A stretch of DNA of 64,000 bases from Maylandia zebra (Eukaryota > Chordata > Actinopteri > Cichliformes > Cichlidae), in the NCBI RefSeq assembly GCF_041146795.1, contig NC_135168.1, positions 42,097,870 through 42,161,869 on the forward strand, written 5' to 3'. The notes under the pieces are model-generated. The model ran no database searches and was not told the DNA's origin. It saw only the letters and a program-made list of their open reading frames with translations. The translations under genes and the position numbers were made by a program. Shown here in pieces: positions 10,347-34,700 of the stretch (the first letter of the stretch is position 1; each line of letters starts with the position of its first letter).

Positions 10347-13341
10347 GCAAACTGTTGTATTTTCAGGACAACAACAATCAACCCTGACCCTGTTTCAGTC
10401 TTGTGCAATACTAATGTGCAGAGTTTTTGTGGTAAATAAGCCTCAAGAGTAATCGATGTTATCTGATACATCTGCTGTTGTCAAGTAAAGACCTGCTGTC
10501 CTGCTGTTTTTACACTGACATTGGATCTGATAATTTATGTCCTAATTGTCCCCAACAGAAACTGGTGATAATAATTGTGATTGTGGTGATCTTGGTGATC
10601 ATAGTGGCTCTGGCAATCGGATTGTCAGTGGGATTAAAGAAATGATGATGAATTATTTGAGTAAGAGAAGCGCTAAGGGTGAGTAATTGAGCAAATACCT
10701 GCTGTATAATGGGTGTGTGTCTGTTAGGCATGCTTTGGGAAGGAGTTTGCACTTCCTTTGAGGCTCAGTGTGTGTTTTCTTACTATCCAGAGGGATTACT
10801 CGAGGTGTGTGTGCTTGTTTGAAGTACTTTGGGTGTGTTGTTGTTCTCCTGTTCTGGGCCTCTTGCCTCTGGTTACTGTAGTGGCGAATTAGTTCCTGCT
10901 GGTGTTAAGTTTGTGGGTGCTTTTCAGTTGTAGGTATCCCATCATCAACGCTGTTTCTGTGTATGTTTCTCCCTCTCTGTAGAAGATCATCATTATTGCT
11001 GTGGTCTGTGCCGTGGTTCTTCTCATTATCCTCATCATCATCCTCACCCAGACACTATAGGGCTGATCGCTGCCATCATCTCATCATCTGTGTATTCAAC
11101 ATCCTCACCATTATTCATCAGCCTGCCTGCAGAAGGAAAAACTGATCCTGATCACTCCATATGGGTATAAGAATATTTAACCTGCAGATCTTTTCAATCG
11201 AATAAAACACACTGAAGGTCTCCCTCACTTTTGGACAATTGAGGATGCTCTCCTGCGAATGAGGAAACAAGACCAAAGCTGACATATGAGGTACATTGTC
11301 TATTGTACCTCTGTGAAGGCGAAAAGGGAATTGGGAAATAAAACCTCACTTCAGTGTCACTAAACATTTCACTGTTCAACATTTGCTGCCAAAGAATCAG
11401 CTGGGAAGCGTTTGTCATCTGAAAGCTTTCAGAAGCACATAAACCCCCTGATTTATTTGAGCCTTGATATGATTTTATGATTGAAAATCTCCCCAGTGAA
11501 CTTTCACTGCTGTGGGATTTCTTTTTGTTGTTGTTCTTGTTAGGGTTTGGGGAGTTCCAGCACTTTAACATTTCCAAATGCGTAGCTCAGATATGTGTAA
11601 TTATCACTGGTTGTTAAAAAAACAAATATGAAGGATTGCACTTATGGGAACACATTTCATGAACTTACAGGCGCGTGTGATGAACGCTCATTACTTGCTT
11701 ACTTGTAGCAGCTGAAATTTGATCCTTTTCACAACCCAAACCAAAGCTTTTACATGTATAGACACAGTTACTCCTCCTGTTAAAGTGCTGTAGAAATATT
11801 TCAATGCCAAAGGAGTTTTAGAGAGTCTGGTAGTAACACTAGTGGTTTGTTTCCCGTAAGTGCCAGAATAGTCTTTTTGTATTTATTCTACTGTTCTAAG
11901 ACATGTTGCTTATGACGTCACATACAAATGGGCACTCTGTAAAGTATCCGTGGCTAGTCTTGTCTTACTACTAGGAAATGCCTTAACAGGCATGTTTTAG
12001 GTTTTACTACTGAGTTGCCAGTTTTAGACACAGTCCTGCAGTACATCTGATGTTTGCGAAGGTGATAATGTTCAGGTTTTGTTTACACAGCCTTAGGATG
12101 TAATGGTTTGACATTTTTAACAGAGGCTGTATGTGTGCTGCTCTTTACTTCATAGGTGTGTCTAACATTTAGACTGCCCTCATTAGTGAATGTGGGGGGT
12201 GGGGACAATATTACAAACACCTCTTACTGTAACCAGTTCATCCGCACCACAAAGTACGTCCTCCAAAAAGCCCATCGAGTCTTAATGAACAATTTCAACT
12301 AAAATGAACATTATACCTCCTTTTTTTTATTTAAAGAAGTCATTTTAATGTACATAGAAAACTTGTATTTTCAAAAAAAAGACGACAGGATTTTTGCAGG
12401 GCTGTGTATTAGATCACATTAGCTTTAGCAACATGTACCTCCCTGTTGGATTCAGTAATGGTTGTCCATCATCATTTCATTCATTTCATTTCAGACAATC
12501 TTTGGAACTGACAGTTTACCAAACCAAAGTGCACAGGTTGTCATCCAGTGCCTTTAACAGGGTAATTAAAGCACATGATTCCAGCCGTACATAAAATCAG
12601 TACCAACCAGTCATGAGGAGAAGCCCTGACATAAGGGAGTAGGCCGATTTCAGTAAAACAATGTTGTAATTTAAGCATTAATTAAATTTTAAACTGTGGT
12701 TTTGTATGAAGCATTTGAAAATGAGAATCCCGCAGCATCATCATCATTTAGGGGCACAATCCATTTTATTTGAGCCGTTGGCGCAGACTGGAACATAAGA
12801 GAAAATTGAAGCTTTTTTTTTTTTTACCTGTGTAAATGTCAATGATTTTATCAGAAATTAAAGATTTTATGTGTTAAATTACCCAGTGTTTATTTGTCTG
12901 TTTGACTTGCAGAAATGGAATTATGTAACTGAATTTTACATTCTGATGACTGCTTGTTGCAAAGTGGTGTGTGTGTGTTTTATTGGAGTGTAGTAGCTGC
13001 TGTCAGCATGTTAACCACAGTGTTGCAAAGTACAGCTTTTAAAGACTGGTGCACACGTGTCAAAAAAGGGGGTAAGTCGTTTCACCTTTCCTGTCTCTTT
13101 ACACAAACAGTTACACACAAACCTCTATAACCCTTTGTTCTGCTTTTGCTCAATTGTTTCCTCAAACCAGTGTCGATCAATGTTGATAATTGCGTCGGCT
13201 CGCAAAGTAAAGCCTGATTCCTCTCTTTATCGTCTGACTGTGTGTTTCTGATTGCGTCTCCAGAAAAAGATGATGATTACATTGTGCTGTGCCATCATTG
13301 GGATCGTTGGGTTCTCCTATCTCTACAGCTTCTTCTCATAA
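5295..13341 (+). CDS. stx3: syntaxin-3 (t-SNARE), 5'-partial, alternative 3' ends
   Basis: Plasma-membrane Qa-SNARE that pairs with SNAP-25/23 and VAMP in exocytosis. Exons: 5295-5369, 5504-5603, 5722-5796, 5939-6009, 6566-6674, 6770-6843, 7460-7594, then 8370-8480 or 8773-8883, then 10559-10645, 10983-11060 or 13264-13341. All junctions are GT-AG and in phase. Visible parts are the acidic N-terminus ([13 protein letters not shown]), the Habc three-helix region with [20 protein letters not shown], the linker [20 protein letters not shown], the SNARE helix from [20 protein letters not shown], and a C-terminal anchor. With the 10559 end it encodes 278 residues here, close to the ~289 of human STX3 once exon 1 is added. 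STX3 is preferred over STX1 and STX2 because of VEIAVDNxxFMDEFF and the [21 protein letters not shown] stretch. Exon 1 is outside the window. Whether this is the stx3a or stx3b ohnolog was not determined. Confidence 0.93.
6236..6480 (-). repeat. LINE-type 3'-tail repeat, antisense
   Basis: Lies in the syntaxin intron between exons 5939-6009 and 6566-6674. Read on the minus strand it contains the sequence ending in GGTTTCTTCCTGTTAAAAGG, then a TTGTAGGGTCTTTACC-like stretch, then AAGCACCTTGAAGC. A plus-strand relative is at 52180-52365. I recognise this as a dispersed teleost repeat resembling a LINE 3' tail; the exact family was not assigned. The long open frames overlapping it are repeat-derived. 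Confidence 0.6.
8370..8480 (+). CDS. stx3: stx3 SNARE exon 9a (mutually exclusive)
   Basis: A 37-codon exon, phase 0 at both ends, after a polypyrimidine-AG acceptor (TTTTTCAG) and before GTAATG. It encodes the second half of the SNARE helix, beginning [19 protein letters not shown] and ending [10 protein letters not shown]. It aligns in length and heptad spacing with exon 9b 292 nt downstream, so the two are tandem duplicates and only one can be used per transcript. It matches the mammalian Stx3A-type exon of epithelia and general tissues. Confidence 0.9.
8773..8883 (+). CDS. stx3: stx3 SNARE exon 9b (mutually exclusive)
   Basis: A 37-codon exon, same length and phase as 9a, with acceptor CATCAG and donor GTGAGT. 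It encodes [20 protein letters not shown] and ends [10 protein letters not shown]. In mammals this sequence type is the Stx3B exon, used at retinal ribbon synapses (family knowledge). Its acceptor tract is T-rich but interrupted by purines, so it may be the weaker, regulated choice (inference). Confidence 0.9.
9340..9371 (+). other. perfect 13-bp inverted repeat in stx3 intron
   Basis: Arms AAGTCTCAGAGGT and ACCTCTGAGACTT are separated by six bases. In pre-mRNA this would form a stable hairpin between the duplicated SNARE exons and the anchor exons. Nothing else in the sequence shows a function. Confidence 0.8.
10099..10171 (+). repeat. (CA)n microsatellite
   Basis: Uninterrupted dinucleotide run of about 36 units in the syntaxin intron before the first anchor exon. 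A (TG)n run follows at about 10317-10340, giving facing CA and TG tracts that could pair in RNA. Open frames through it on both strands are repeat artefacts. Confidence 0.97.
10317..10340 (+). repeat. (TG)n microsatellite
   Basis: Run of about 12 TG units, complementary to the CA tract 150 bases upstream. Confidence 0.95.
10559..10645 (+). CDS. stx3: stx3 membrane-anchor exon 10a
   Basis: 28 codons plus TGA after acceptor CCCAACAG, entering in phase 0. It encodes a strongly hydrophobic anchor [20 protein letters not shown] followed by a short tail GLSVGLKK, the classic STX3A-type C-terminus. It can follow either SNARE exon. Confidence 0.9.
   Translation, partial: KLVIIIVIVVILVIIVALAIGLSVGLKK
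10983..11060 (+). CDS. stx3: stx3 membrane-anchor exon 10b
   Basis: 25 codons plus TAG after acceptor CTCTGTAG, phase 0. It encodes an all-hydrophobic anchor [20 protein letters not shown] ending LTQTL, with no luminal tail beyond five residues. It lies only 338 nt downstream of the 10a stop, so it could be an alternative terminal exon or lie in the 10a 3' UTR. The clean acceptor, matching phase and syntaxin-like anchor favour a used exon. Confidence 0.8.
   Translation, partial: KIIIIAVVCAVVLLIILIIILTQTL
11201..11206 (+). terminator. AATAAA poly(A) signal for stx3 10a/10b forms
   Basis: Canonical AATAAA 141 nt after the 10b stop and before a TG/T-rich stretch. It would end the proximal transcripts and leave 10c to a longer form. 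Confidence 0.5.
13264..13341 (+). CDS. stx3: stx3 membrane-anchor exon 10c (Stx3B-like)
   Basis: 25 codons plus TAA after a CTCCAG acceptor, phase 0. It encodes [20 protein letters not shown] ending YSFFS. The two adjacent cysteines at the membrane face resemble the palmitoylated anchors of STX1 and mammalian Stx3B, so 9b+10c is the likely neuronal/ribbon-synapse combination (inference). It lies 2.2 kb past 10b and needs the proximal poly(A) signal to be bypassed. Confidence 0.88.
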   Translation, partial: KKMMITLCCAIIGIVGFSYLYSFFS

Positions 13342-13538
13342 AAACCGTTTTACACAGGTAAAAGACAAAAAAAACACCTGCATCAGCCTTTCAGTGCTAT
13401 TGTTTATGCGGACTCTCTGAATGCTTAAAGACTGCATTTCTTTTGTCTCTGTGTGGTGTTTGTAGGCACGAAGGATTTCTCCAAAAATTAGGAATATTCC
13501 CCTGATGCTCCTTCATACCCCCCCCCCTATTTATATAC

Positions 13539-13544
13539 AATAAA
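13539..13544 (+). terminator. AATAAA poly(A) signal for stx3 10c form
   Basis: Canonical signal 198 nt after the 10c stop, the best candidate for the distal end of the gene. A run of C precedes it. Further AATAAA-like words occur near 13786 and 14042. Confidence 0.6.
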
Positions 13545-15773
13545 GTATTTAAAAACAAAAAATCACATCCGTCCCATTCACTTTCTCTTTTATTATTAAT
13601 TGAAATGTAAACAATTTTCTTGCTATATGAAGTGTTTGAAATGTATTGTGTGTCGATGTCTCAGCCTGACTGTTCACAGCCAGGTGACTTGACTCGTGAT
13701 TTGTAATCATATACTCTACCGCCTCCTGGTGGTGCATCAAGGGAAAACCCCATATTTAGAGAAATTATCTTTTTCAGGATAAAATAAAACTTTGGAAGAA
13801 CACATTTTAATCATTTTCTTTTCTTTATTTTTTTTAATATACATATTTAATTATTTTACTGTCTCGGCTCCAAAATGATCTGTTCCAAAGTGTCCAGTTT
13901 AGTGGTATTTTCTGGCCTGTTTGTCATAATTATGATTAAAAATGTGCGTGTCTTTGTGTGTGAGATCTGTCTGATGGTGTTTTCCGTAACAGCGGCTGTC
14001 AGTCGCTCACTGGCTGTGTTGTCTCTGTAAAGCCTGTTATGTAATAAAATTTCTGTGCGTTACATCAAGTGCTGTGTGCGGCTCGCTTCTTGCATGAGGC
14101 TCAGCTGATCGCCTCTTTGCGTGGAGGGATCCCGATGACCCTGACTTTCATAGAATCGGCCGTGTGGAGCTATTTTCCTATGTCAAAGACGTAAATGCAG
14201 CAGCTGATATAAGCACGACTTTGCATCCGCGGATGAAGACCCTTCCTGACCTCGTTTCATCCCCATCTCGCTGTTCTTCCTAACCAGCTGCAAGCCCCGC
14301 CCAACCACACGATGCGGGGCAAGCAGTAGATGAGGGTGCGCTCGTTTTCCTGTTCTGTGTTTGCCGGATCCATGCTTTTATATTCTTCACGCCACATTCA
14401 GACACCAGCCAAATGTCGCAGAACAAACGGAGACTTTTCCAGTCTCAATGGTCAAGTTTTGGTAACTGCGTGTAAATTGTAGCATCAGTTTCCAGTTCTT
14501 AAATGACAGAAGTGGTCTCCTGCTACTGTAGCCCATTTGCTTGAAGGTTCAACGGGTTTAGAGATGCTCTTCTGCACACCTTGTAGCGAGTGGTCATTCG
14601 AGTTACTCTTGCGCCCCCATCAGTTCAAATCAGTTTGACATCAACAACACACTGCTGCTCATTACAAGAGCAATATCTCTCATTCTTAATGCCCCCCACT
14701 GTAGCCAGCTTTGATAATTTTAGGTCCTCCTTTAGTATTATTCCAAAATTATGGAATAATTTTCTAATTATGCCAGATATCACAAGGTGTGTGGTCCATT
14801 TCTTATTACTTTCATTGTTCATGCTGTCAGAACACAGTGTAAAGGCACAAAATCTTCAGATGTAGAGATCGGGTAACAAAAAAAAATAGACACTACTTGG
14901 TGTCTAATAATATAAAATGCTTTTAATACAAATTTTAATACTAAAATACCAGTAGTATTTGTTTTATATAAAATATTAATTTACCGGTCACACCGGAGCA
15001 GACAAACTAAACATACTTGTATGTTAACATATGCTAATCTGCTCTAAGTGACACACCCTGTGCCCAATGAGAGCGCCTACATGCTAATTTCTCGGAGCAG
15101 TGGAGTAAATAGGGGTGGGTCCTGAGGGTTTTCCTTTTTTTTTCCGTTTCGTGTGTATGTTTTTTGACTAGCTGGAAATGGCGTCTCTTGGCTTCGAACC
15201 GTTCTAACTTTATCGCACAATAATAAACATAACAATATACACAGCTATTATCCCATAACATGGGGAGAAACTTTACTGGGAGGTTTTGGACGCTCTAGTT
15301 GGGAAGCATTACTGTGACCGCTGCGACTAAAAGGAGTTAAATCGCGGAGGTAATGATAAAGAAGCTTACAACTACCGTGTACAGAGGCTAACGATAGCTA
15401 GCTAGCGATAGCGGACGACTCAAGAAAGGGCTTGCCAACTGAGCTAGTCTACGCTAGCCGATAAGGCCACTTAAAAAACGGAAGAAAATTGAGACGGTGG
15501 TTCCGGGTATTTGTGTTAAAATTAAGCTACTCTTATAGGCAGTTATCATCATAGAATGACGCGAGATGAACGTTTATGTTGGTAATTATATGTGCTGTGC
15601 TAACCGTAGCTTGCTGGCTACAGTAACACTGTTGGCTAACGTTAGCAGGGGTATCTGGCTGAGAGGGGGTGTGTTTCTGTCCGACTGGGTGTAAAAACAA
15701 ACTAAAATACTCGGACAGTGGTTGGATATTTCATCTGTGTGACCAGAAACTTTTGTTTCGCTTCCAGAGAATA
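13545..15773 (+). promoter_or_regulatory. stx3-kdm2a intergenic region and probable kdm2a promoter/5' UTR
   Basis: No coding exon was supported. CpG-containing words and GCTAGC/GTTAGC motifs become frequent after about 14990 (for example 15388-15460), typical of fish promoter-proximal DNA. The kdm2a start codon is at 15774. An AG at 15765-15766 just upstream could be a 5' UTR acceptor. The transcription start cannot be placed from sequence. The stretch 14590-14870 is AT-rich with short imperfect palindromes and no recognised element. Confidence 0.4.
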
Positions 15774-29444
<13,671 letters not shown>

Positions 29445-29751
29445 GCGGCTCGCCTTCTGTCATTGCAGACGTGATTTGAGATGCAAAAGCGGAGGGAGTG
29501 GATCCTGATGTGAATCTGTGCAACAGAGAGAGGCAGGGAAGCTCATGCACCTGTGCCACGCAAAGGAAGGGTGGGGTCTAAACTGGGAGGGCTCGCTGAC
29601 TGGTGCTGTTGGGAGGGGTCAAATGGCATGTCACAGCTGGAACGATGCTTCTTTTCATTACATTTTATTTTGCCATGTACTTAAAAAGGAAAAAAGGACT
29701 CAGGAGCTTTTTTGCTGTTCTTTTGGGACTTCGTGGTGAGTGGAGAAAACA

Positions 29752-29785
<34 letters not shown>

Positions 29786-30870
29786 TCCTAAGTGGGAGAA
29801 TGCAGGCAATTAAAAGCTGTATTAGACTATACATCCTGTGGATATCAAAGTCATCAACTCTTCTTTGGACAGAGCCAGTCATGACTGTCATCACAAGCTT
29901 TCTGCCTTGAGAAAGATAAGCAGAGACTTTGAGTTTCATCCGCAGAACAAACATGCATTGTTTTGTTGAACTTAACTGATTTCAGCTACTTTTGGGTGCT
30001 TCAAGCATATTAATATCTTTTTCTGTTCAATTGTTTGATGACTTGCGCTTCATGCACAACAGCTATGCTTTGATACTTAAAAAACAAACAAACAAAAAAA
30101 AAAGGAAAGTAAAGGTGAAAGGACTTCGATGTCAGACTTGGGAAACGTGAGCTACGGGAATGACCTATGTTTACCAGATGTTTATTCAGCTTTGTAAGTC
30201 ACTGGTTGCGACACAAGTCCAGTTGTATGGTGTATATGGATGCTAAGTGTGTAAGAAAGTTAAAAGTGTGAGTAGGCAATCAACATGGCAACAAGACCTC
30301 ACCCCAACAAAAGGGCAGGTTGCATTAAGTGTAGGGGACGAGCCAAGGATAAGGTGTCAGATAAATGGTGCATTTTCAAACAACGTTAGACTTCAGGTGC
30401 TATAATTTCCAAACTCCTTTTGCTTTGTTTTTGTACAGAGACAACATTTAGAGCAAAACTATTCTAGATTAAACCGCTCCCCACCTGTCTTTGATACACT
30501 TGTTTTGCTTTCATTTACAAATAAAAAGAGAGGAAAAAATGTGACCATCTACTTTTCACATGACTTTGTCAGATTCAGTGTAGAGATGTTTTGTTTAGGG
30601 AGGTGGGGGTTCTGCTCATTTCTTTGTTCCCTTATAGTGTTATGGCTCTATATCAAAGGTCTCCTCCCAGACTGCTCCTCCTGGCCATATCCCTTAAAAA
30701 TGAATATAAGAATATAAATGTATACTTTTGTGTAAATGTGTTTTTCCTCTTTTAGATTATCAAAACGGGGAACCTGTAGCATTGTAATTATTTTCAGAAG
30801 CCTTTTTCACTTTATGTTATTTGTGTTATTTTTCAAGAAAAAAAATAAATAAAAGAATGATAAACAATGG
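29445..30870 (+). other. kdm2a: kdm2a 3' UTR
   Basis: No coding potential was supported. The region runs from the stop codon to overlapping AATAAA signals at 30844-30853 and holds a ~24-nt T run near 29756-29780. An earlier AATAAA at 30520-30525 could give a shorter UTR. Confidence 0.7.
30844..30853 (+). terminator. tandem AATAAA poly(A) signals for kdm2a
   Basis: Two overlapping AATAAA words 1.4 kb after the stop, just before sequence that looks like the next gene's promoter region. Confidence 0.65.
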
Positions 30871-31790
30871 CTGGGTTTCGTGATTTCTGTTGAGCTGAAA
30901 GTGGGGAAGATGCACTGCAATTACATCACTAGTATTTTCCTGTTTATACCATCTATCCACTCCTCGGTGGCTCCACCCAGCATCTCTCAATAACCTGGAA
31001 ATAAAGCGACGCCTAGATAAATAAATAATAAAGAAAACTGCCGCTGCGGCTGTAAATACACAGGAATATTTGTACCGGATCGCAGCAGACTGACAGATGT
31101 AATCGCCTTTATTAGGCGTTTGCTTGGCAGGAAACGAGTGCCGTCCCGACATCAACTGTCACCAGCATCATCTCGGATGCCCCAACTCGAGGGACCTGGA
31201 TGTGAAAGCGGAGTAAAGGCCGTGTCTTGTGTTATTTAGACAGCCCTGCGATAAGAAAGGGGGGAATGGTTGCAGTAGCAGCAGCGGGGGAGAAGCTAGC
31301 TAACTCCATCAGCCGGCAATTTCACCCGCTATTTTACTACTTTAAGGACACTGTGGAAAAAATGAGCGGACACTGAGGCGCATTTTAGGCTGTCTTCAGT
31401 TACGAATAATGGAACACAGGCGCCAAAACGAGAGGGAAATGATGTTATTAGCCAGTTAGCTAACGTTAGCCCAGCTAGCTGCTAGTTAACGTTAACTACA
31501 ACAAATTAGTGGGCTGAGTTAGCCTAGCTAACTCAGCCCACTAATTTCCATAGGCAGGTACAGTAGTCGTTTAGTTGCTGACTAACGCTAGCAACTTTGG
31601 TATATTTAGTGAGTGGAAGGGTTTTCCCCCCTTGGTGACACACCTCTTGCATTCAGAGTTTACAATTCCCTGCTGTAAACGAGGCTAGCTAGCTAAGCAG
31701 CGGTGCCGATCAGCGCAGCACCCGTCTGCTGTGGTGTCGCTGCAGAAGTCGTAGCTTTCCTGCTGATTAACTCTCAAACGGTCGTCAAAC
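30871..31790 (+). promoter_or_regulatory. ankrd13d promoter / 5' UTR region
   Basis: CpG words are denser here than in the flanking introns, and GTTAGC/GCTAGC motifs are frequent, some palindromic (31450-31560). The ankrd13d start codon follows at 31791. The transcription start is not identifiable from sequence. Confidence 0.5.
31503..31547. other. perfect 21-bp palindrome with 3-nt loop
   Basis: Left arm AAATTAGTGGGCTGAGTTAGC and its exact complement are separated by three bases, about 245 nt upstream of the ankrd13d start codon. In DNA it could extrude as a cruciform. If transcribed it would be a strong 5' UTR hairpin. Confidence 0.9.
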
Positions 31791-34700
31791 ATGGCTCAAG
31801 AAGCGTTTCCTTTGCATTATCTGGTTTGGAACAATCAGTACCTGGAGCTGGATCGAGAGCTACAGAAGAAAGAGGTAAGACTTGATTTTGTTTTTTGGAG
31901 CTGGTGATTGATGATGGGGGTTTTTTTTTGGCATGTCGAACTGCATTGCGCTCATGCTGCTGCTGCTTGTGTGTTTGGTTTTGCAGCAGGATCTGGAGCG
32001 CTTGGATCCGAGAGGGCGCACCCCGCTGGAGCTTGCTGTGTGTCTGGGCCACCTGGAGTCAACCCGGGTGCTGCTCAGGCACTCTGCAGACCCTACACAT
32101 TGCAACGCACAGGGCTGGACCAGTGAGTGCTCTGCTGCTTCTCTGTTTCCTACCCTCAGGCTACTGAGGGAAAGAGAAACACCCTCTGTAAATAAATGCA
32201 TGTTTCAGTCTTGCAGGAGGCAGTGAGCACGGGGGACCCTGAGCTTGTACAGCTGGTGCTTCAGTACAGAGACTTCAAGCGTGCCACTGAGAGACTGGCG
32301 GGCATTCCCGAGCTGCTCAGCAAACTAAGACAGGTAGATCCATCTGGTTGCACAAATGTAATCTCTTGGGTTTTACACCTGACCCGTTGAACTGAGACAA
32401 CCCTCATCAATTCCTTGGTGCCTGGTTGAAGGTTGATGGGGAAGAATTTAAGTCTGATGTGTCAGTGTATGTTTTTAGCAGCTCTTGAGCTGTATTGAAT
32501 CTGAAGGCATAAACGGTAGACGACTTGAGAAGATCTAAGAGTGTCTTCTGTGTCTTCCAGGCACGAGACTTTTATGTGGAGATGAAATGGGAGTTTACCA
32601 GTTGGGGTGAGTGTGGCTCATTAATGCATATCCACAGAGGTCAGTTTCAGCACCACAACTAGCTGGACAGCTCCCACAACAGCCGCAAACAGATGTTGTT
32701 CAGCGGATTAAAATTAGAGTATCACTACCAACCAGATTATAGCATATATGATTCTCTCATTGATAGTTAATAAATTCAGACAAAAATTGTCAGCTTTATT
32801 GTCAGCCAGCTTTTTATTCATTAGGTATTCAAATTGTTTCTAGTGCTACTTCACTGTAACTGCATCTCATCTTCTTCAACTTCCATCTCAGTGCCCTTGG
32901 TGTCAAAAGTGTGCCCCAGTGATGTCTACCGGGTGTGGAAGAGTGGCTCTTGCCTCCGTGTGGACACCACACTCCTGGGTTTTGAACACATGACTTGGCT
33001 GAAAGGACGACGCAGCTATATCTTCAAGGGTGGAGGTATGCGCTTTTTGCACCTTAGGCCACAATAGCATGCAAGCCTTTTAACTTAGAAACTAACATAG
33101 ATAGATTCTGAGCTGATGTAGGCCATCCCTGAAAGACTAAAAAGCAATTCTGTTCTTCTAGCTTTGTGATGGCTTTCATTCTGTCAGAATTATTGTCATT
33201 TTCCTCTTGCACCTGTATCTTGATTGAGTTTTGTATGCACCCTGATTACACAGCCTAGCTGTTTGTGCTATCTGTCCGTCTCTTCTCAGACGATGGGGCA
33301 GTGGTCATGGAGGTGGACCATGAGAAGCAGGTCGTGTACACAGAGCCGCTTGTGTTGTCCCCTCGTGATGCGCCTTCGCTCCTGGCAGCAATGCAGCCAT
33401 CTCAAGAGAACACAGCCCAGAGACTCACATCGCCTATTGTCTCCACGCACCTCAACACTCGCAATATTGCATTTGAGCGGTAACATACTGTATACATATA
33501 CGCAGAATTCTTAAATTATTTCTACACATCTCATTTTTCATGTTTCCGTGCATAAACTCTGAGTGCATCCTCACAGTTAGTCATGTAGAAATATATATTA
33601 TATTAGCACAATGAGTACTTAATTTGTCATTGTGTGTTTAGGAACAAGTCTGGAATCTGGGGCTGGCGCTCTGAGAAGAGCGAGGTCGTCAGTGGGTATG
33701 AAGCTAAGGTAAGTGCGAGTGAGCCCATTTAGTTTTAGATGTATTTAATTATTTATTTCAAACTGTGCTTTTGAATTTAGACAGGCAGACACTCATACTC
33801 CTGACTGAAAGCAAACTAAAATGCTCACGGGTGCTTTTCCTTTGTGCGTTGTTGTGTATAGGTTTACAGCGCTACCAATGTGGAGCTGGTGACTCGTTCA
33901 AGGACAGAACATCTGTCAGACCAGGACAAGTCGAGAAGCAAAGGTAACAACGGATACACACAGATACACCTCATAACTGAGGTGTGTATCTTGAACAGAT
34001 TGTGGAGACTGAAAAATGTGATTTTTCACCAATTTATTGTAATAAAATGTTGATTGTATTAGAAAATTAGCTCTTCATGGATACTTTCCTTAAGTGGACT
34101 TATTATGCTTTTACTTGTTTCTGGTCATATATACACTGCTACAAGTGTGAATGTTCATGTTAAACGTGGTCAAGGTTTTAAATAATAAGTATGAGTAATC
34201 CCTCTGAGATTGAAACCGAAGCATCTAACTGCTCAGAATGCTCCATGTCAGATAGATCATCAGTCCATAGGCACAGTAAAAGATAAATAAGGACTATTTT
34301 GAACTATGGGTCTTGCAGAGCTGCTCTAATAAAGTGCTGGAATAAAAATATGGGGCTGGAAATTTACAGTCCACTTTAAACAGACCATACAGAGTAAATT
34401 TTAATGGATTTTTGTAGCACTTTTATAGTGATCTCTTTTTATTCCTTTTTGTCTTCCTACTCAGGCTCAAAGACTCCTCTGCAGTCTTTCCTGGGGATTG
34501 CTGAACAGCACACAGCTCACAATGGGGTAAGTCTCAGCAGCGCCCGTGCATTAACATCTACACACACACCACCTACACTGCTTTCAGTCTCCTTTAATGA
34601 ACACTGTTACTTACTGCTCCCTTTCCATATTTCTCTTAGAGCAACGTGTCCCAGTGCGCCAGTCCTCACAACCCCACAGCCATCACAGCTGAGGAATACT

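Noticed and set aside
9776..10452. Long open frames through the CA/TG region on both strands
   Set aside because: They are Thr-His or Cys-Val runs created by the dinucleotide repeat inside a syntaxin intron.
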